Source of the DNA: UBA4661 sp002405405
GTDB taxonomy: Bacteria > Bacteroidota > Ignavibacteria > Kapaibacteriales > UBA4661
Direction: 5' to 3'
Assembly (NCBI GenBank): GCA_036847245.1
Contig: DAIUAL010000151.1
Location: 1-8,181, forward strand
DNA: 8,181 bases
The notes under the pieces are model-generated. The model saw nothing but the letters and a program-made list of their open reading frames with translations, was not told the origin of the DNA and searched no databases. This document shows, piece by piece, positions 1-7,020 of this stretch (within the stretch, counting starts at the first letter, position 1; every line of letters begins with the position of its first letter). The translations under genes and the position numbers were made by a program.

Positions 1-1710
1 ATACACGCTTTCGCGAAGTTTATTGTTGTTATCTCTGCGCGCAAACCACTCCTTAAATACAGAAGATAACATCTCAATCAAACTTGAAGCCGTAAGCGTA
101 AGTTGCTCATGCTGATGTGCATACAAATCTCCTGCTTTAGCATGTGTTATGACAGCAAGTGCAACACATCGAACAAAGAAGTCTTTATCTTCTTGCAAGA
201 CAGCTTTGCGTTGTAAAGAACTGAACTGCGCCATCATTCCTCCCAATAGACCGCTCAAAACATCACCGCTTCCGGCAGTCGCCATGCCGGGATTGCCGGT
301 GCGTATCAAATATGCTCGTACATCATCTTCCGCATGTCGCCGACCGACCACAATATTAGGAATATGCTTTAACAACACATGACACCCTAATGAAACACTG
401 TACTCTTTTTGCAGAGCAATGAGATGCTTAATACCTTGATCTACGTGCTTTTGAAAATCTTCTAAGGATACTCCTAACAAATGGGCATATTCACCATGAT
501 GCGGCGTCAGAAGAATATTTGCTCGCAACCGGATGCCTTCTTTATGCAGGAGAGCTACAGCTCGCAAAGCGTCAGCATCAAGAATGATGGGAATATTTGT
601 ATGCTCATTCAGATATCGAATAAGTTCTGTACATCGCGCAATAGTACCGAGTTCACTTCCCAAACCGGGTCCAATCACAATAGCATCCATACGAGACAGC
701 ATGTGCTTCCATTCATCGATAACAGCAGGAGAATCTTGCCAAGTCGGTTCTTCATGAATGATAACTTCGGGTAACAGTTGTGGGTGAATGTTTGATGTAA
801 AAAGATGTACCAAACCTACGCCACTTTTGATGGCAGAATTTGCACATAATGCTCCTGCTCCTCGATACTTCTTACTTCCTGCAATAATACCTACTTTACC
901 ATAATCAAACTTGCTTGACTTTATTGGTCGGGTGATTGTTACCATTGGAAGAATATCATCTTCATAGATCTGAACGGCTGAGGTATATTGATACATGTCG
1001 TCCTCTGTAATGCCTATATCAATCGTGACAACTTGACCACAGTGTTCGGAGTAAATCATACCAAGCTTCGGTGCTGCAATGGTTAGTGTCATATCTGCAC
1101 GAGGGATATACGCACCCTCACAATCACCGCGATCTGAATCTAACCCGGAGGGTGTATCAATGGCTACACGGTAAAATGTTCCGCAACGAAAAATTTGTTC
1201 GCATATCATACGTTGTTCGGCTCGCAACCCGCAATTTTGCCCAATACCGACTAATGCGTCAATAAAAAAGGCATCATCGTTCGTCTGTATTAAGTCTTGA
1301 ATCACCGATAAACATGCTTCTAATTCTCCCCAATCCGAAATATACATTGGTACTTGCACTTCCAGTCACTGCAAATAATATAGGAGTGCCTCTTCCGAAA
1401 GCCGCGATTCTTTTCCAACCATAAGAACAACAACCTGATTTCCTCGCTGATATAACTCACGCGCTATTACAAAGCCATCGCCACCATTATTTCCATGACC
1501 GCACAGAACAACAAAGAGGCATGGTAAATTGGAAGATGATAATGACCTTTTTTTATTACGATCGGCATGCCTTTGCTCTGCCATTCGAATAATTTCATTT
1601 GTACATCCAATACCTGCTCGATACATTAATTCTTTACCAGAAACACCATGTTTCTCGATCATCATGGCATCGAGTTGTTGCATCTGCTCGGTCGAAACAA
1701 CTGGTTTCAC
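1..1710 (-). pseudogene. nnrD: Bifunctional NAD(P)H-hydrate epimerase / ADP-dependent dehydratase, interrupted by one in-frame TGA and cut by the window edge
   Basis: The intact enzyme repairs hydrated NADH and NADPH: the N-terminal YjeF_N domain interconverts R and S NAD(P)HX, and the C-terminal ribokinase-like domain dehydrates the S form with ADP (or ATP) in the cytoplasm. Numbering from the GTG at 1708-1710, the epimerase half shows GHGNNGGDG (71-79), a DAL motif at 151 and DTPSGLDSD from 185. The dehydratase half shows a GKVGIIAGS motif from 271, GPGLG (347-351), TPHHGE (402-407) and GNPGMATAGSGD (472-483), whose last Asp is the expected catalytic base. Codon 115 (1366-1368) is TGA. I translated every codon from there to position 1 and found no further stop or frame change. 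The 570 codons present already reach the usual family length, so little of the 3' end is missing. DALVGIGQNCG departs from the usual GTG-type loop. Identification is sure; whether the gene works is not. If TGA is respected, the products are a 114-residue fragment and a downstream open frame that could restart at ATG 1345-1347. Confidence 0.9.
1366..1368 (-). other. In-frame TGA codon inside nnrD
   Basis: On the minus strand the codons run TTG CAG TGA CTG GAA with the nnrD frame continuing on both sides. The stop falls between the GNNGGDG loop and the DAL motif, in the middle of the epimerase domain rather than at the boundary between the two enzymes. Single-base changes from TGG (Trp), CGA or AGA (Arg), GGA (Gly), TGC or TGT (Cys), TCA (Ser) or TTA (Leu) could have produced it. 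As I remember E. coli NnrD, it has a Trp at about this place, after EEAALAREA, so TGG to TGA is a reasonable guess. Confidence 0.9.
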
Positions 1711-1719
1711 TACGTACTA

Positions 1720-1724
1720 CTCCT
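1720..1724 (-). promoter_or_regulatory. Shine-Dalgarno site for nnrD
   Basis: AGGAG on the minus strand lies 9 bases upstream of the GTG start at 1708-1710 and overlaps the TAG stop of the quinone reductase gene (1723-1725). This supports the GTG as the nnrD start and suggests translational coupling of the two genes. Confidence 0.7.
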
Positions 1725-2739
1725 AAGAACCAAGAATGGATTTACCCAATACCTCTTGATCGCGTATTGCATGGTCAGTAAAAAACAATACCTTGCCGGC
1801 CCTCTGCCCTGACTCAAGATATTCATGCGCCAACCGTCCTTCAGATAGATGAAAAAGCTTTGGTGGTTGCAAACGAAGAACACCTTTCAGAATCCATTCA
1901 AAAAGCAGACTACTACGTTTAGCACGCTCATCATACGAAGTAAGATACCCCCACAAATCGCCACCAGTAAGTGTTTTGCTACTGTCCATTAAGAGACGCG
2001 GATCAATTGGAGCAGGGTTACCACCACTCATACCATAAAAGACAATATGTCCACCTTCCCGTGTTACAGCAATGCTATCATTCAGTGTGCTCCCCACACT
2101 GTCATAGATAACATCAACTCCCTTATTATGTGTCAGCGACAAAATTTCTGATTTCCAATCACCACGAAGATTGACAGCATGCCTTGCCCCACATGAATAA
2201 ATGACTTCTTTTTTAGACTCCGATGTTGTCAAACCAATCACTATAGCTCCCTGAGCAACACAGAGTTGAGTTAAAATCTGTCCGACACCACCTGCTGCTG
2301 CATGAATAGCAACAACTTCTCCTTTTTGTACTGCATGGCTATCTTGCATGAGATATTGCGCCGTTAAACCTTGTAACAAGGCACTTGCCGCTGTAATATG
2401 AGAAATTGTATCCGGCAATGCTATAATATGAGTTGAAGGAACCGCAACATACTCTGCTTGCGCAAATGGAACATCTGCAAAGCCTACACGATCGCCAACC
2501 TTAATATTTTCAGCACGCGATTTCACCACAATACCTGATCCCTCATATCCTGCAATAAATGGCTTATTTCCACGGAGATGATAATTACCCTTGCGACGGT
2601 AGATGTCAGCGAAATTGAGTCCTATGATGTGCATTTCAACAAGTACTTCACCATTTTCAATTGAGGGTAGAGGTCGCTGAGTATATTCAAGGACTTCAGG
2701 TCCGCCAAACTCAGTAAATGTAAGTGCGTACATACTCAT
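1723..2739 (-). CDS. NADPH:quinone reductase-like protein (zinc-free medium-chain dehydrogenase/reductase)
   Basis: A 338-residue member of the MDR superfamily, zeta-crystallin/QOR branch. Such enzymes use NADPH to reduce quinones or activated alkenes in the cytoplasm; the actual substrate cannot be read from sequence. The GroES-like domain shows LNFADIYRRKG (41-51), GYEGSG (64-69) and VGDRV (81-85). The Rossmann domain shows AAAGGVG (147-153), the expected dinucleotide loop, and YDSVG (212-216). GQRAGKVLF (311-319) is the usual end of the family, leaving a tail of about 19 residues that I do not recognise. No zinc-ligand Cys cluster is visible. Start choice: ATG at 2737-2739 gives MSMYAL; the ATG two codons later (2731-2733) gives MYALTFTEFGGPEVL, closer to the usual family start. 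Neither has a good ribosome binding site. It ends in TAG 12 bases before nnrD and probably shares its transcript. Confidence 0.88.
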   Translation of the reverse strand: MSMYALTFTEFGGPEVLEYTQRPLPSIENGEVLVEMHIIGLNFADIYRRKGNYHLRGNKPFIAGYEGSGIVVKSRAENIKVGDRVGFADVPFAQAEYVAVPSTHIIALPDTISHITAASALLQGLTAQYLMQDSHAVQKGEVVAIHAAAGGVGQILTQLCVAQGAIVIGLTTSESKKEVIYSCGARHAVNLRGDWKSEILSLTHNKGVDVIYDSVGSTLNDSIAVTREGGHIVFYGMSGGNPAPIDPRLLMDSSKTLTGGDLWGYLTSYDERAKRSSLLFEWILKGVLRLQPPKLFHLSEGRLAHEYLESGQRAGKVLFFTDHAIRDQEVLGKSILGS

Positions 2740-2835
2740 AAGCTATGACGAATTTCGTGAGACTGATGAACTCACTGAGGTAGTGTAGAACAAAACGTCT
2801 TGTGTGGTTAAGAAAATTTGTACGCAGAAAGAAGG

Positions 2836-3276
2836 TTAGCTTATGCGTTGCAAAAAAGCATCAATTGCCCGCTGAAGAGCGCGTGACAATTTGGCAAATC
2901 GAGTAATTGGCGGTATAACTGTATCCCCCACAGCAGTATTGATATAACGCACATAATTTGCAAGTGTTTGTGCTTGTGCTGTCAGGTCATTGATTGCATC
3001 AATGTCAATTTTTTCAATTTTCTGATTGATAACTATTGTTGCTTGTTTTGCTTGTTCGGCAATGACCTTTGAATCGGCAAGAATATCTTCTGCATGACGA
3101 AGGGACGCCAAGATTGGTTCTCGGGCTTGGTGAATAGACTCAACAATTGCATTGAATTTTGCTTCATTGACACGAACAATTGTCAATATGCGCAACGCAA
3201 CAAGCAGTGCAACGAGAATAATCCCAAGCCCGCCAACTAAGCAGCACACTTGTACTATAGCAATAATTTCTTGCAT
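2836..3276 (-). CDS. DUF948 / YtxG-like membrane-anchored helical protein
   Basis: A 146-residue protein with one hydrophobic segment near the N-terminus (about residues 5-34, including CCLVGGLGIILVALLVAL) followed by a long polar, mostly helical part (about 35-120) rich in Ala, Gln, Ile and Glu, which looks like a coiled coil. This is the architecture of DUF948 proteins such as Bacillus YtxG. Their biochemical role is unknown; in Bacillus the ytxG and ytxH genes lie together in a stress-induced operon. Here it follows ytxH by 33 bases on the same strand, which supports the assignment. No Shine-Dalgarno sequence precedes the ATG at 3274-3276; the bases just upstream are pyrimidine-rich. I am fairly sure of the topology and less sure of the family, because DUF948 has few diagnostic residues. 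Confidence 0.72.
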   Translation of the reverse strand: MQEIIAIVQVCCLVGGLGIILVALLVALRILTIVRVNEAKFNAIVESIHQAREPILASLRHAEDILADSKVIAEQAKQATIVINQKIEKIDIDAINDLTAQAQTLANYVRYINTAVGDTVIPPITRFAKLSRALQRAIDAFLQRIS

Positions 3277-3309
3277 AAGGAAGTGATATCAAATTCTACT
3301 TGTAAATGC

Positions 3310-3750
3310 TTAGACACCAATTGGTGAATCATCTTTTGCCATTTCACTGCGAAAAGTATCGACACCAGCGCGTGTAGCATCTTGGATACGAGCAACATTA
3401 TCCACAATGTGCGCTTGCGTGTGCCCGGCAAGATTCTCTGCGCGACTACGTACATCACGCATAAGGACTTCTGCTTCACTCAAAATCGATCCTGCTTGCT
3501 CTTTGGTCGTACGAACAATTTGCTCAGCACGTACACGCCCCTCATTGATGGCTTTACCGACGACTTTACCTTGCTCTGAAGCGAATTCATTTGCTTTTTC
3601 ATACCACTCGCCTGATTTTTCCGCAAGATCGCGCCGTAATTCTACTCCACTTTTCGGAGCAAGTAACAATGCAGCAATCGCACCGGCTGTACCACCGATC
3701 AATGCGCCCATCAAAAAACCTTTGGTAAAATTATCTTGCTGATTACTCAT
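3310..3750 (-). CDS. YtxH domain-containing protein
   Basis: A 146-residue small membrane protein. Residues about 10-36 hold the hallmark of the YtxH family (often labelled gas-vesicle-like): a Gly/Ala-rich membrane segment, GALIGGTAGAIAALLLAP, running into KSGVELRRDL. The remainder is a charged, Ala-rich amphipathic helix with repeated Glu, Arg and Gln, probably a coiled coil exposed on one face of the membrane. Function is not established in any organism I know; the Bacillus homologue belongs to the general stress response. The start is well supported by a consensus Shine-Dalgarno site at 3757-3762. It is the first gene of a pair with the DUF948 gene and begins 88 bases after the HDOD gene stops. 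Confidence 0.85.
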   Translation of the reverse strand: MSNQQDNFTKGFLMGALIGGTAGAIAALLLAPKSGVELRRDLAEKSGEWYEKANEFASEQGKVVGKAINEGRVRAEQIVRTTKEQAGSILSEAEVLMRDVRSRAENLAGHTQAHIVDNVARIQDATRAGVDTFRSEMAKDDSPIGV

Positions 3751-3756
3751 GACAGA

Positions 3757-3762
3757 CTCCTT
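3757..3762 (-). promoter_or_regulatory. Shine-Dalgarno site for ytxH
   Basis: AAGGAG on the minus strand, 6 bases upstream of the ATG at 3748-3750. It is the best ribosome binding site in the window; the HDOD, DUF948 and nadA genes have no comparable site. Confidence 0.75.
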
Positions 3763-3838
3763 ATGTGATTTGAAAAAGTGATTATCTTAGTTGTATATTT
3801 TTGCTTGTTCTCGTTTATTTATTCTCACTCGTACAAAT

Positions 3839-4708
3839 TTAACTTCTTGCGCCCTCAATAAATGTTTTCGCTTTGTTAAAGTCTTCTTCCAACTCAAATG
3901 TAAATGCTTCGATATCCAATGACTTAAGTTCAGGCTTTACACCACAGAGCACTTGCCATGCTTTTTCCTTTTCAATTGTCAATTGCACTACACCTTCGTG
4001 AATCGAAGCTCCCCACATTTCACAGAGTAAGTCAGCAATACGCACAACAGCAACTAAACTCGGATCAACTTTTGCTTGCGTAACATCAGAATGAGTCGTA
4101 ATGACTTCGCGCAAATCTGCCGGTAATTGCCACATATCAGCAATGACACCACCTGCTTGATTATGGTCGGCACCGAGAATCTTTTGTTCGGCTTCCGTAT
4201 CACGAATCCCTTCTTGCTCGACGATTTGTACTGTTTGCTGATAATGTTGCGGGAAGTATTCAATCATGGCAAGTTTACCTATATCATGCATGAGTGCAGC
4301 AACGAACTCTCGTTCATTAAAATTAAGTTTAAGCTTTGCCGCAAGAGTTTTCGCAACGACACCAACCGATGTTGAATGATTCCAAAAATTCATCATGTAC
4401 TCGCTCTGCTTACCCGTTGTACGAAAGAATTTCGAGAAGAGAGCAACACCAACAACAATATTGGAAATGCGACTTACGCCCAATGTGCTAACAGCTTGCA
4501 TGACAGAATACACCTCATTGCGTAGTCCATAAATAGGAGAGTTCGCAACACGAATAATTTTAACAGAGATAGCTACGTCTGTTTCGATGAGACGAGCAAT
4601 ATCATTAACATTCACATTTGGATCTTCCAAGAGCTTCAGAATTTTTAATGCAACCGTCGGGAGTGTTGCTAGTTCTTGGATCTGGTGAAGATGTTTAAGA
4701 AAATCCAT
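3839..4708 (-). CDS. HDOD domain signalling protein
   Basis: A 289-residue protein made almost entirely of one HDOD domain (an HD-superfamily fold), a module of bacterial signalling and regulatory proteins whose ligands are mostly unknown. Helical N-terminal sequence includes ELATLPTVALKILKLLEDP (12-30) and VANSPIYGL (54-62), typical of the family. The HD core follows: H111 in FWNHS, LMHDIGKLAMIEYFP with H141-D142, H182 in ADHNQAGG, H206 in TTHSD and D225 in RIADLL. Many of the HD-superfamily metal-ligand positions are thus kept, although the GYP motif of cyclic-di-GMP phosphodiesterases is absent. No receiver, GGDEF or EAL domain and no membrane segment is attached. It reads away from ssrA; no convincing Shine-Dalgarno site precedes the ATG at 4706-4708. 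Family assignment is firm; the process it controls cannot be told from context. Confidence 0.9.
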   Translation of the reverse strand: MDFLKHLHQIQELATLPTVALKILKLLEDPNVNVNDIARLIETDVAISVKIIRVANSPIYGLRNEVYSVMQAVSTLGVSRISNIVVGVALFSKFFRTTGKQSEYMMNFWNHSTSVGVVAKTLAAKLKLNFNEREFVAALMHDIGKLAMIEYFPQHYQQTVQIVEQEGIRDTEAEQKILGADHNQAGGVIADMWQLPADLREVITTHSDVTQAKVDPSLVAVVRIADLLCEMWGASIHEGVVQLTIEKEKAWQVLCGVKPELKSLDIEAFTFELEEDFNKAKTFIEGARS

Positions 4709-4905
4709 AGTAAGGCAGAAATGAGAAACTACAGAGCAAAAAGAGAAAAAATAAACTGCAAAGAAGACAAGAATGCAGAAAATACAAATTCACCAACAAA
4801 CATAATTATGTTGCACGAAGATTTATCAAACTATTTGCTTTGGTTATCATATTTTAGCGATAGTTCTTTGATGATTGTTAGTGCAATCACTGTCATCATT
4901 GTCCT
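4709..4905. other. Divergent intergenic region between the HDOD gene and ssrA
   Basis: These 197 bases must carry the start signals of both the HDOD gene (minus) and ssrA (plus). The left part (about 4725-4800) is very A-rich on the plus strand. I could not pick a convincing pair of promoter hexamers for either direction: the best plus-strand guess, TTGCTT (4835-4840) with GATAGT (4859-4864), matches the sigma70 consensus poorly. An open plus-strand frame crosses the region but starts inside the HDOD gene and ends inside the tmRNA, so I do not call it a gene. Confidence 0.45.
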
Positions 4906-5269
4906 GGGGACGTACCGGCTTCGACGGGATATGTTACAGATGTACGATGCGTGTCGTGCTCAGTTCGGTATGCACGTTAATTCAACCGACAAATCCTAAG
5001 TGGCGACACTTACCAATACCGCATGGCAGCTTAATTTAAGTCTGTTGTGTGTGCTGATGCTTTTGTGCTTATCCGAAAGTTTATCAGCATCGCTTAGATA
5101 AGATAGCATGGCCGTTTTTCGGTAGATATCCATGCGAACTTTTTTACTGATACGTGTTTCTCCCCTGTCGTTTGGGAAAAGAAATGCCGACAATTCAAAA
5201 AAACGACTACATGCGTAGTAAGCGTACACTGCACTATTTCGGACACGGGTTCAACTCCCGTCGTCTCCA
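4906..5269 (+). ncRNA. ssrA: Transfer-messenger RNA (tmRNA)
   Basis: tmRNA rescues stalled ribosomes together with SmpB and appends a degradation tag. The tRNA-like ends are clear. 4906-4912 (GGGGACG) pairs with 5262-5268 (CGTCTCC), with a G-U at the third pair (4908/5266), the alanine identity signal. The T arm is 5245-5249 with 5257-5261 around loop TTCAACT, and 5269 is the discriminator A. The 3' CCA is not encoded. Helix P2 is CAG-A-TGTACG (4937-4946) with CGTACACTG (5223-5231), one bulged A. PK1 is 4955-4959/4972-4976 plus 4965-4969/4985-4989, just before the tag. PK2 is 5056-5060/5087-5091 plus 5068-5073/5097-5102. PK4 is 5161-5164/5174-5177 plus 5166-5170/5188-5192. A hairpin 5106-5111/5130-5135 sits where PK3 is expected. 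It is a one-piece tmRNA of 364 bases; the mature 5' end would be made by RNase P. Confidence 0.97.
5002..5034 (+). CDS. tmRNA proteolysis-tag reading frame
   Basis: The tag frame begins at GGC (5002-5004) and ends at TAA (5032-5034), encoding GDTYQYRMAA. It has no start codon because the ribosome resumes on it after accepting the alanine carried by the tmRNA. The frame was chosen for three reasons: it is the one ending in AA-stop, it follows PK1 at the usual distance, and it aligns position by position with the 10-residue Chlorobium tag as I recall it, ADDYSYAMAA (D2, Y4, Y6, M8, A9, A10). The Gly resume codon is a less common choice than Ala. The Arg just before MAA is unusual, since tags normally carry a small or hydrophobic residue there. 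The resume codon is inferred. Confidence 0.85.
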   Translation, partial: GDTYQYRMAA

Positions 5270-5329
5270 CACATTGTAATATTCATTGTCATGCTTTGCA
5301 TACCACTTGAGTAGTACAACAATAATAAG

Positions 5330-5384
5330 ATCCTCTTTACTCTTTGGGGTCGCATAACCCCAAAATGCAAAGAGGATTTTTTTT
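5330..5384 (+). terminator. Rho-independent terminator of ssrA
   Basis: A long hairpin: ATCCTCTTT (5330-5338) pairs with AAAGAGGAT (5369-5377), and inside it TTGGGGT (5344-5350) pairs with ACCCCAA (5357-5363). It is followed by a run of eight T on the plus strand (5377-5384). It lies 60 bases after the mature tmRNA end. On the minus strand the same hairpin sits just beyond the nadB stop but is followed only by CTTATTATTG, so it may also end nadAB transcripts, less efficiently. Confidence 0.88.
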
Positions 5385-5409
5385 GCTACTCAGCCCTCAT
5401 AAATTGCCC

Positions 5410-7014
5410 TTACACTTGATGACCGTCAATACGGAAGTGACAACCTCTACTCGTATGATTATGTCGAGCAGCAACAGCAACTGTAATTGCCGTATCAAGT
5501 GCATTACGAAGTCCGACTAAAGCATCACTAAGTCGATATTGTCGATAAAAAGTCTCAACTTCATTTTGAAGTTTATAAAGTTGTCGCACAGCGCGGGCAA
5601 GCCTCTCCTCACTACGCACCAAACCAACATAATACCACATGATGTTTTGAATTGTTTGCATATCACATTGGATGAGGGCTATATCGGCAATACTCTCGCC
5701 GCGCGATTGCCATGCCGGAATTTTTGAACACAATGTTCTCAAATGTTCATGTTCTTGCTCATGAAAAGATAATGTTGACAGAATAGACTGTGCCGAGCGA
5801 TTGCCCCATACGAGACCTTCAAGCAATGATGTCGAAGCTAGTCGATTTGCTCCGTGTAACCCCGTACAAGCAACTTCACCAATTGCATACAACTGCATGA
5901 TATCTGTTGCACCATATTCATCCGTTCGTATGCCTCCACAAGAATAGTGTGCGGCAGGTGTAACAGGAATCGGCTCACGAGTACAGTCCACACCAAATTT
6001 CAAACATGTAGCATAAATCGTCGGAAATCTTTCGCGGATAGCATCAGCAGACATGGCACTCTGCAAATCCAAATAGACAAACTCAGTATCTGTGCGCTCC
6101 ATCTCGCTATGAATAGCACGAGCAACAACATCGCGCGGTGCTAGCTCCATCTGCACCGGCGCATAATGTGCCATAAAACGTTCATCATGAAAGTTTTTCA
6201 AGAGTGCGCCTTCACCTCTTACCGCTTCGCTAATTAAGAAGCCCTCTGCTCCAACTATGGCAAGTGATGTCGGATGAAATTGCACATACTCCATATTTAT
6301 GATGTGAGCACCGGCTCGTTTTGCCATAGCAATGCCATCGCCTCGTGCACCTACAGGATTCGTTGTATGTCGAAAAACCTGACCTATGCCTCCTGTAGCA
6401 AGAATAGTACGGCTGGCAACAATCGTTGATACTGCACCATCTTCTGTAAGAACATAAGCACCATGACAGGTAATGGGTTGATAAGCATCCAGGGGATCAT
6501 GTGAATGATGTGGAAATGTAATCAAATCAACCGCTGTTGCTGAACGGAGAATATGTACATTAGGATAGCTTGACAACAACCCATGCAAACCACGAATGAT
6601 AGCAGCTCCGGTAGTATCACCAACGTGTAAAATACGGCGATGTGTATGTGCTGCTTCTTGCCCCCATGCTAAATCGCCTTCGGCAGTACTATCAAAATGC
6701 ACAGCTCCAGAAGCGATCAAAATATCATGCAATAGCGCCGGTCCTTCCTCTGCAAGTATGCGTGCTGCACGGAGATTTGTTGCCCCTGCACCAGCCCGAA
6801 CAATATCATGCACCAAAGTTTCAACATCATCATCTGAAAATGTATTGCGTGATACAATTCCACCCTGCGCATAAAGCGTGTTCGATTCTGTTGGTTCAAA
6901 ATCGCGCGTAACAATTGTAATCCGACACGATGAATGCTTCGCTAATTGAAGTGCCGCCGTGGCACCAGCAATACCACACCCGATGATCAAAACATCCGTG
7001 AGAATTGACTTCAT
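5410..7014 (-). CDS. nadB: L-aspartate oxidase
   Basis: NadB oxidises L-aspartate to iminoaspartate with bound FAD, the first step of the prokaryotic route to NAD; its product passes to NadA. The 534 residues match family length. Visible landmarks: the FAD-binding GCGIAG (12-17); ESNTLYAQGGIV (43-54); HRRILHVGDTTG (125-136); QFHPTS with H247; RGEGALLKN with R266 and E268; PRDVVARA with R294; HYSCGGI with H356; and LHGANRLASTSLLEG (387-401) with R391. These are the active-site positions of the aspartate oxidase/succinate dehydrogenase flavoprotein family. The C-terminal helical domain ends in SRGCHFRID, matching the ESRG-H-R-D motif that favours NadB over succinate dehydrogenase or fumarate reductase, as does the neighbouring nadA. 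The ATG at 7012-7014 is 6 bases after the nadA stop, so the two are one transcription unit. A weak GGA in the nadA end may serve as ribosome binding site. Confidence 0.97.
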   Translation of the reverse strand: MKSILTDVLIIGCGIAGATAALQLAKHSSCRITIVTRDFEPTESNTLYAQGGIVSRNTFSDDDVETLVHDIVRAGAGATNLRAARILAEEGPALLHDILIASGAVHFDSTAEGDLAWGQEAAHTHRRILHVGDTTGAAIIRGLHGLLSSYPNVHILRSATAVDLITFPHHSHDPLDAYQPITCHGAYVLTEDGAVSTIVASRTILATGGIGQVFRHTTNPVGARGDGIAMAKRAGAHIINMEYVQFHPTSLAIVGAEGFLISEAVRGEGALLKNFHDERFMAHYAPVQMELAPRDVVARAIHSEMERTDTEFVYLDLQSAMSADAIRERFPTIYATCLKFGVDCTREPIPVTPAAHYSCGGIRTDEYGATDIMQLYAIGEVACTGLHGANRLASTSLLEGLVWGNRSAQSILSTLSFHEQEHEHLRTLCSKIPAWQSRGESIADIALIQCDMQTIQNIMWYYVGLVRSEERLARAVRQLYKLQNEVETFYRQYRLSDALVGLRNALDTAITVAVAARHNHTSRGCHFRIDGHQV

Positions 7015-7020
7015 ATATTA

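Noticed and set aside
149..774. Plus-strand open frames opposite the dehydratase half of nnrD
   Set aside because: They are antisense shadows. The minus strand carries an unbroken set of NnrD motifs over the same bases.
1366..1368. Selenocysteine or a changed genetic code as the reason for the in-frame TGA
   Set aside because: I saw no clear hairpin of the bacterial selenocysteine type right after the codon, and this family is not known for selenocysteine. The other genes contain no in-frame TGA and use TGG for every tryptophan, so a genome-wide code change does not fit.
2757..2775. Inverted repeat GTGAG/CTCAC between the DUF948 and quinone reductase genes
   Set aside because: Only five base pairs with a 9-base loop and no T-run on either strand; too weak for a terminator, and nothing marks it as an operator.
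3255..3479. Minus-strand open frame of 74 codons overlapping ytxH and the DUF948 start
   Set aside because: It is a shifted frame of the ytxH 3' half. It runs past the ytxH stop by chance and has no start signal.
4676..4999. Plus-strand open frame of 107 codons with a hydrophobic stretch
   Set aside because: It starts inside the HDOD gene on the opposite strand and ends inside the tmRNA tag region; it has no ribosome binding site or recognisable domain. The hydrophobic segment is explained by T-rich DNA.
4996..5229. Minus-strand open frame of 77 codons
   Set aside because: It lies entirely antisense to the tmRNA, whose structure explains the sequence.
6596..6911. Overlapping plus-strand and minus-strand open frames within nadB
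   Set aside because: They are out-of-frame readings of the well-conserved N-terminal part of NadB and show no domain of their own.
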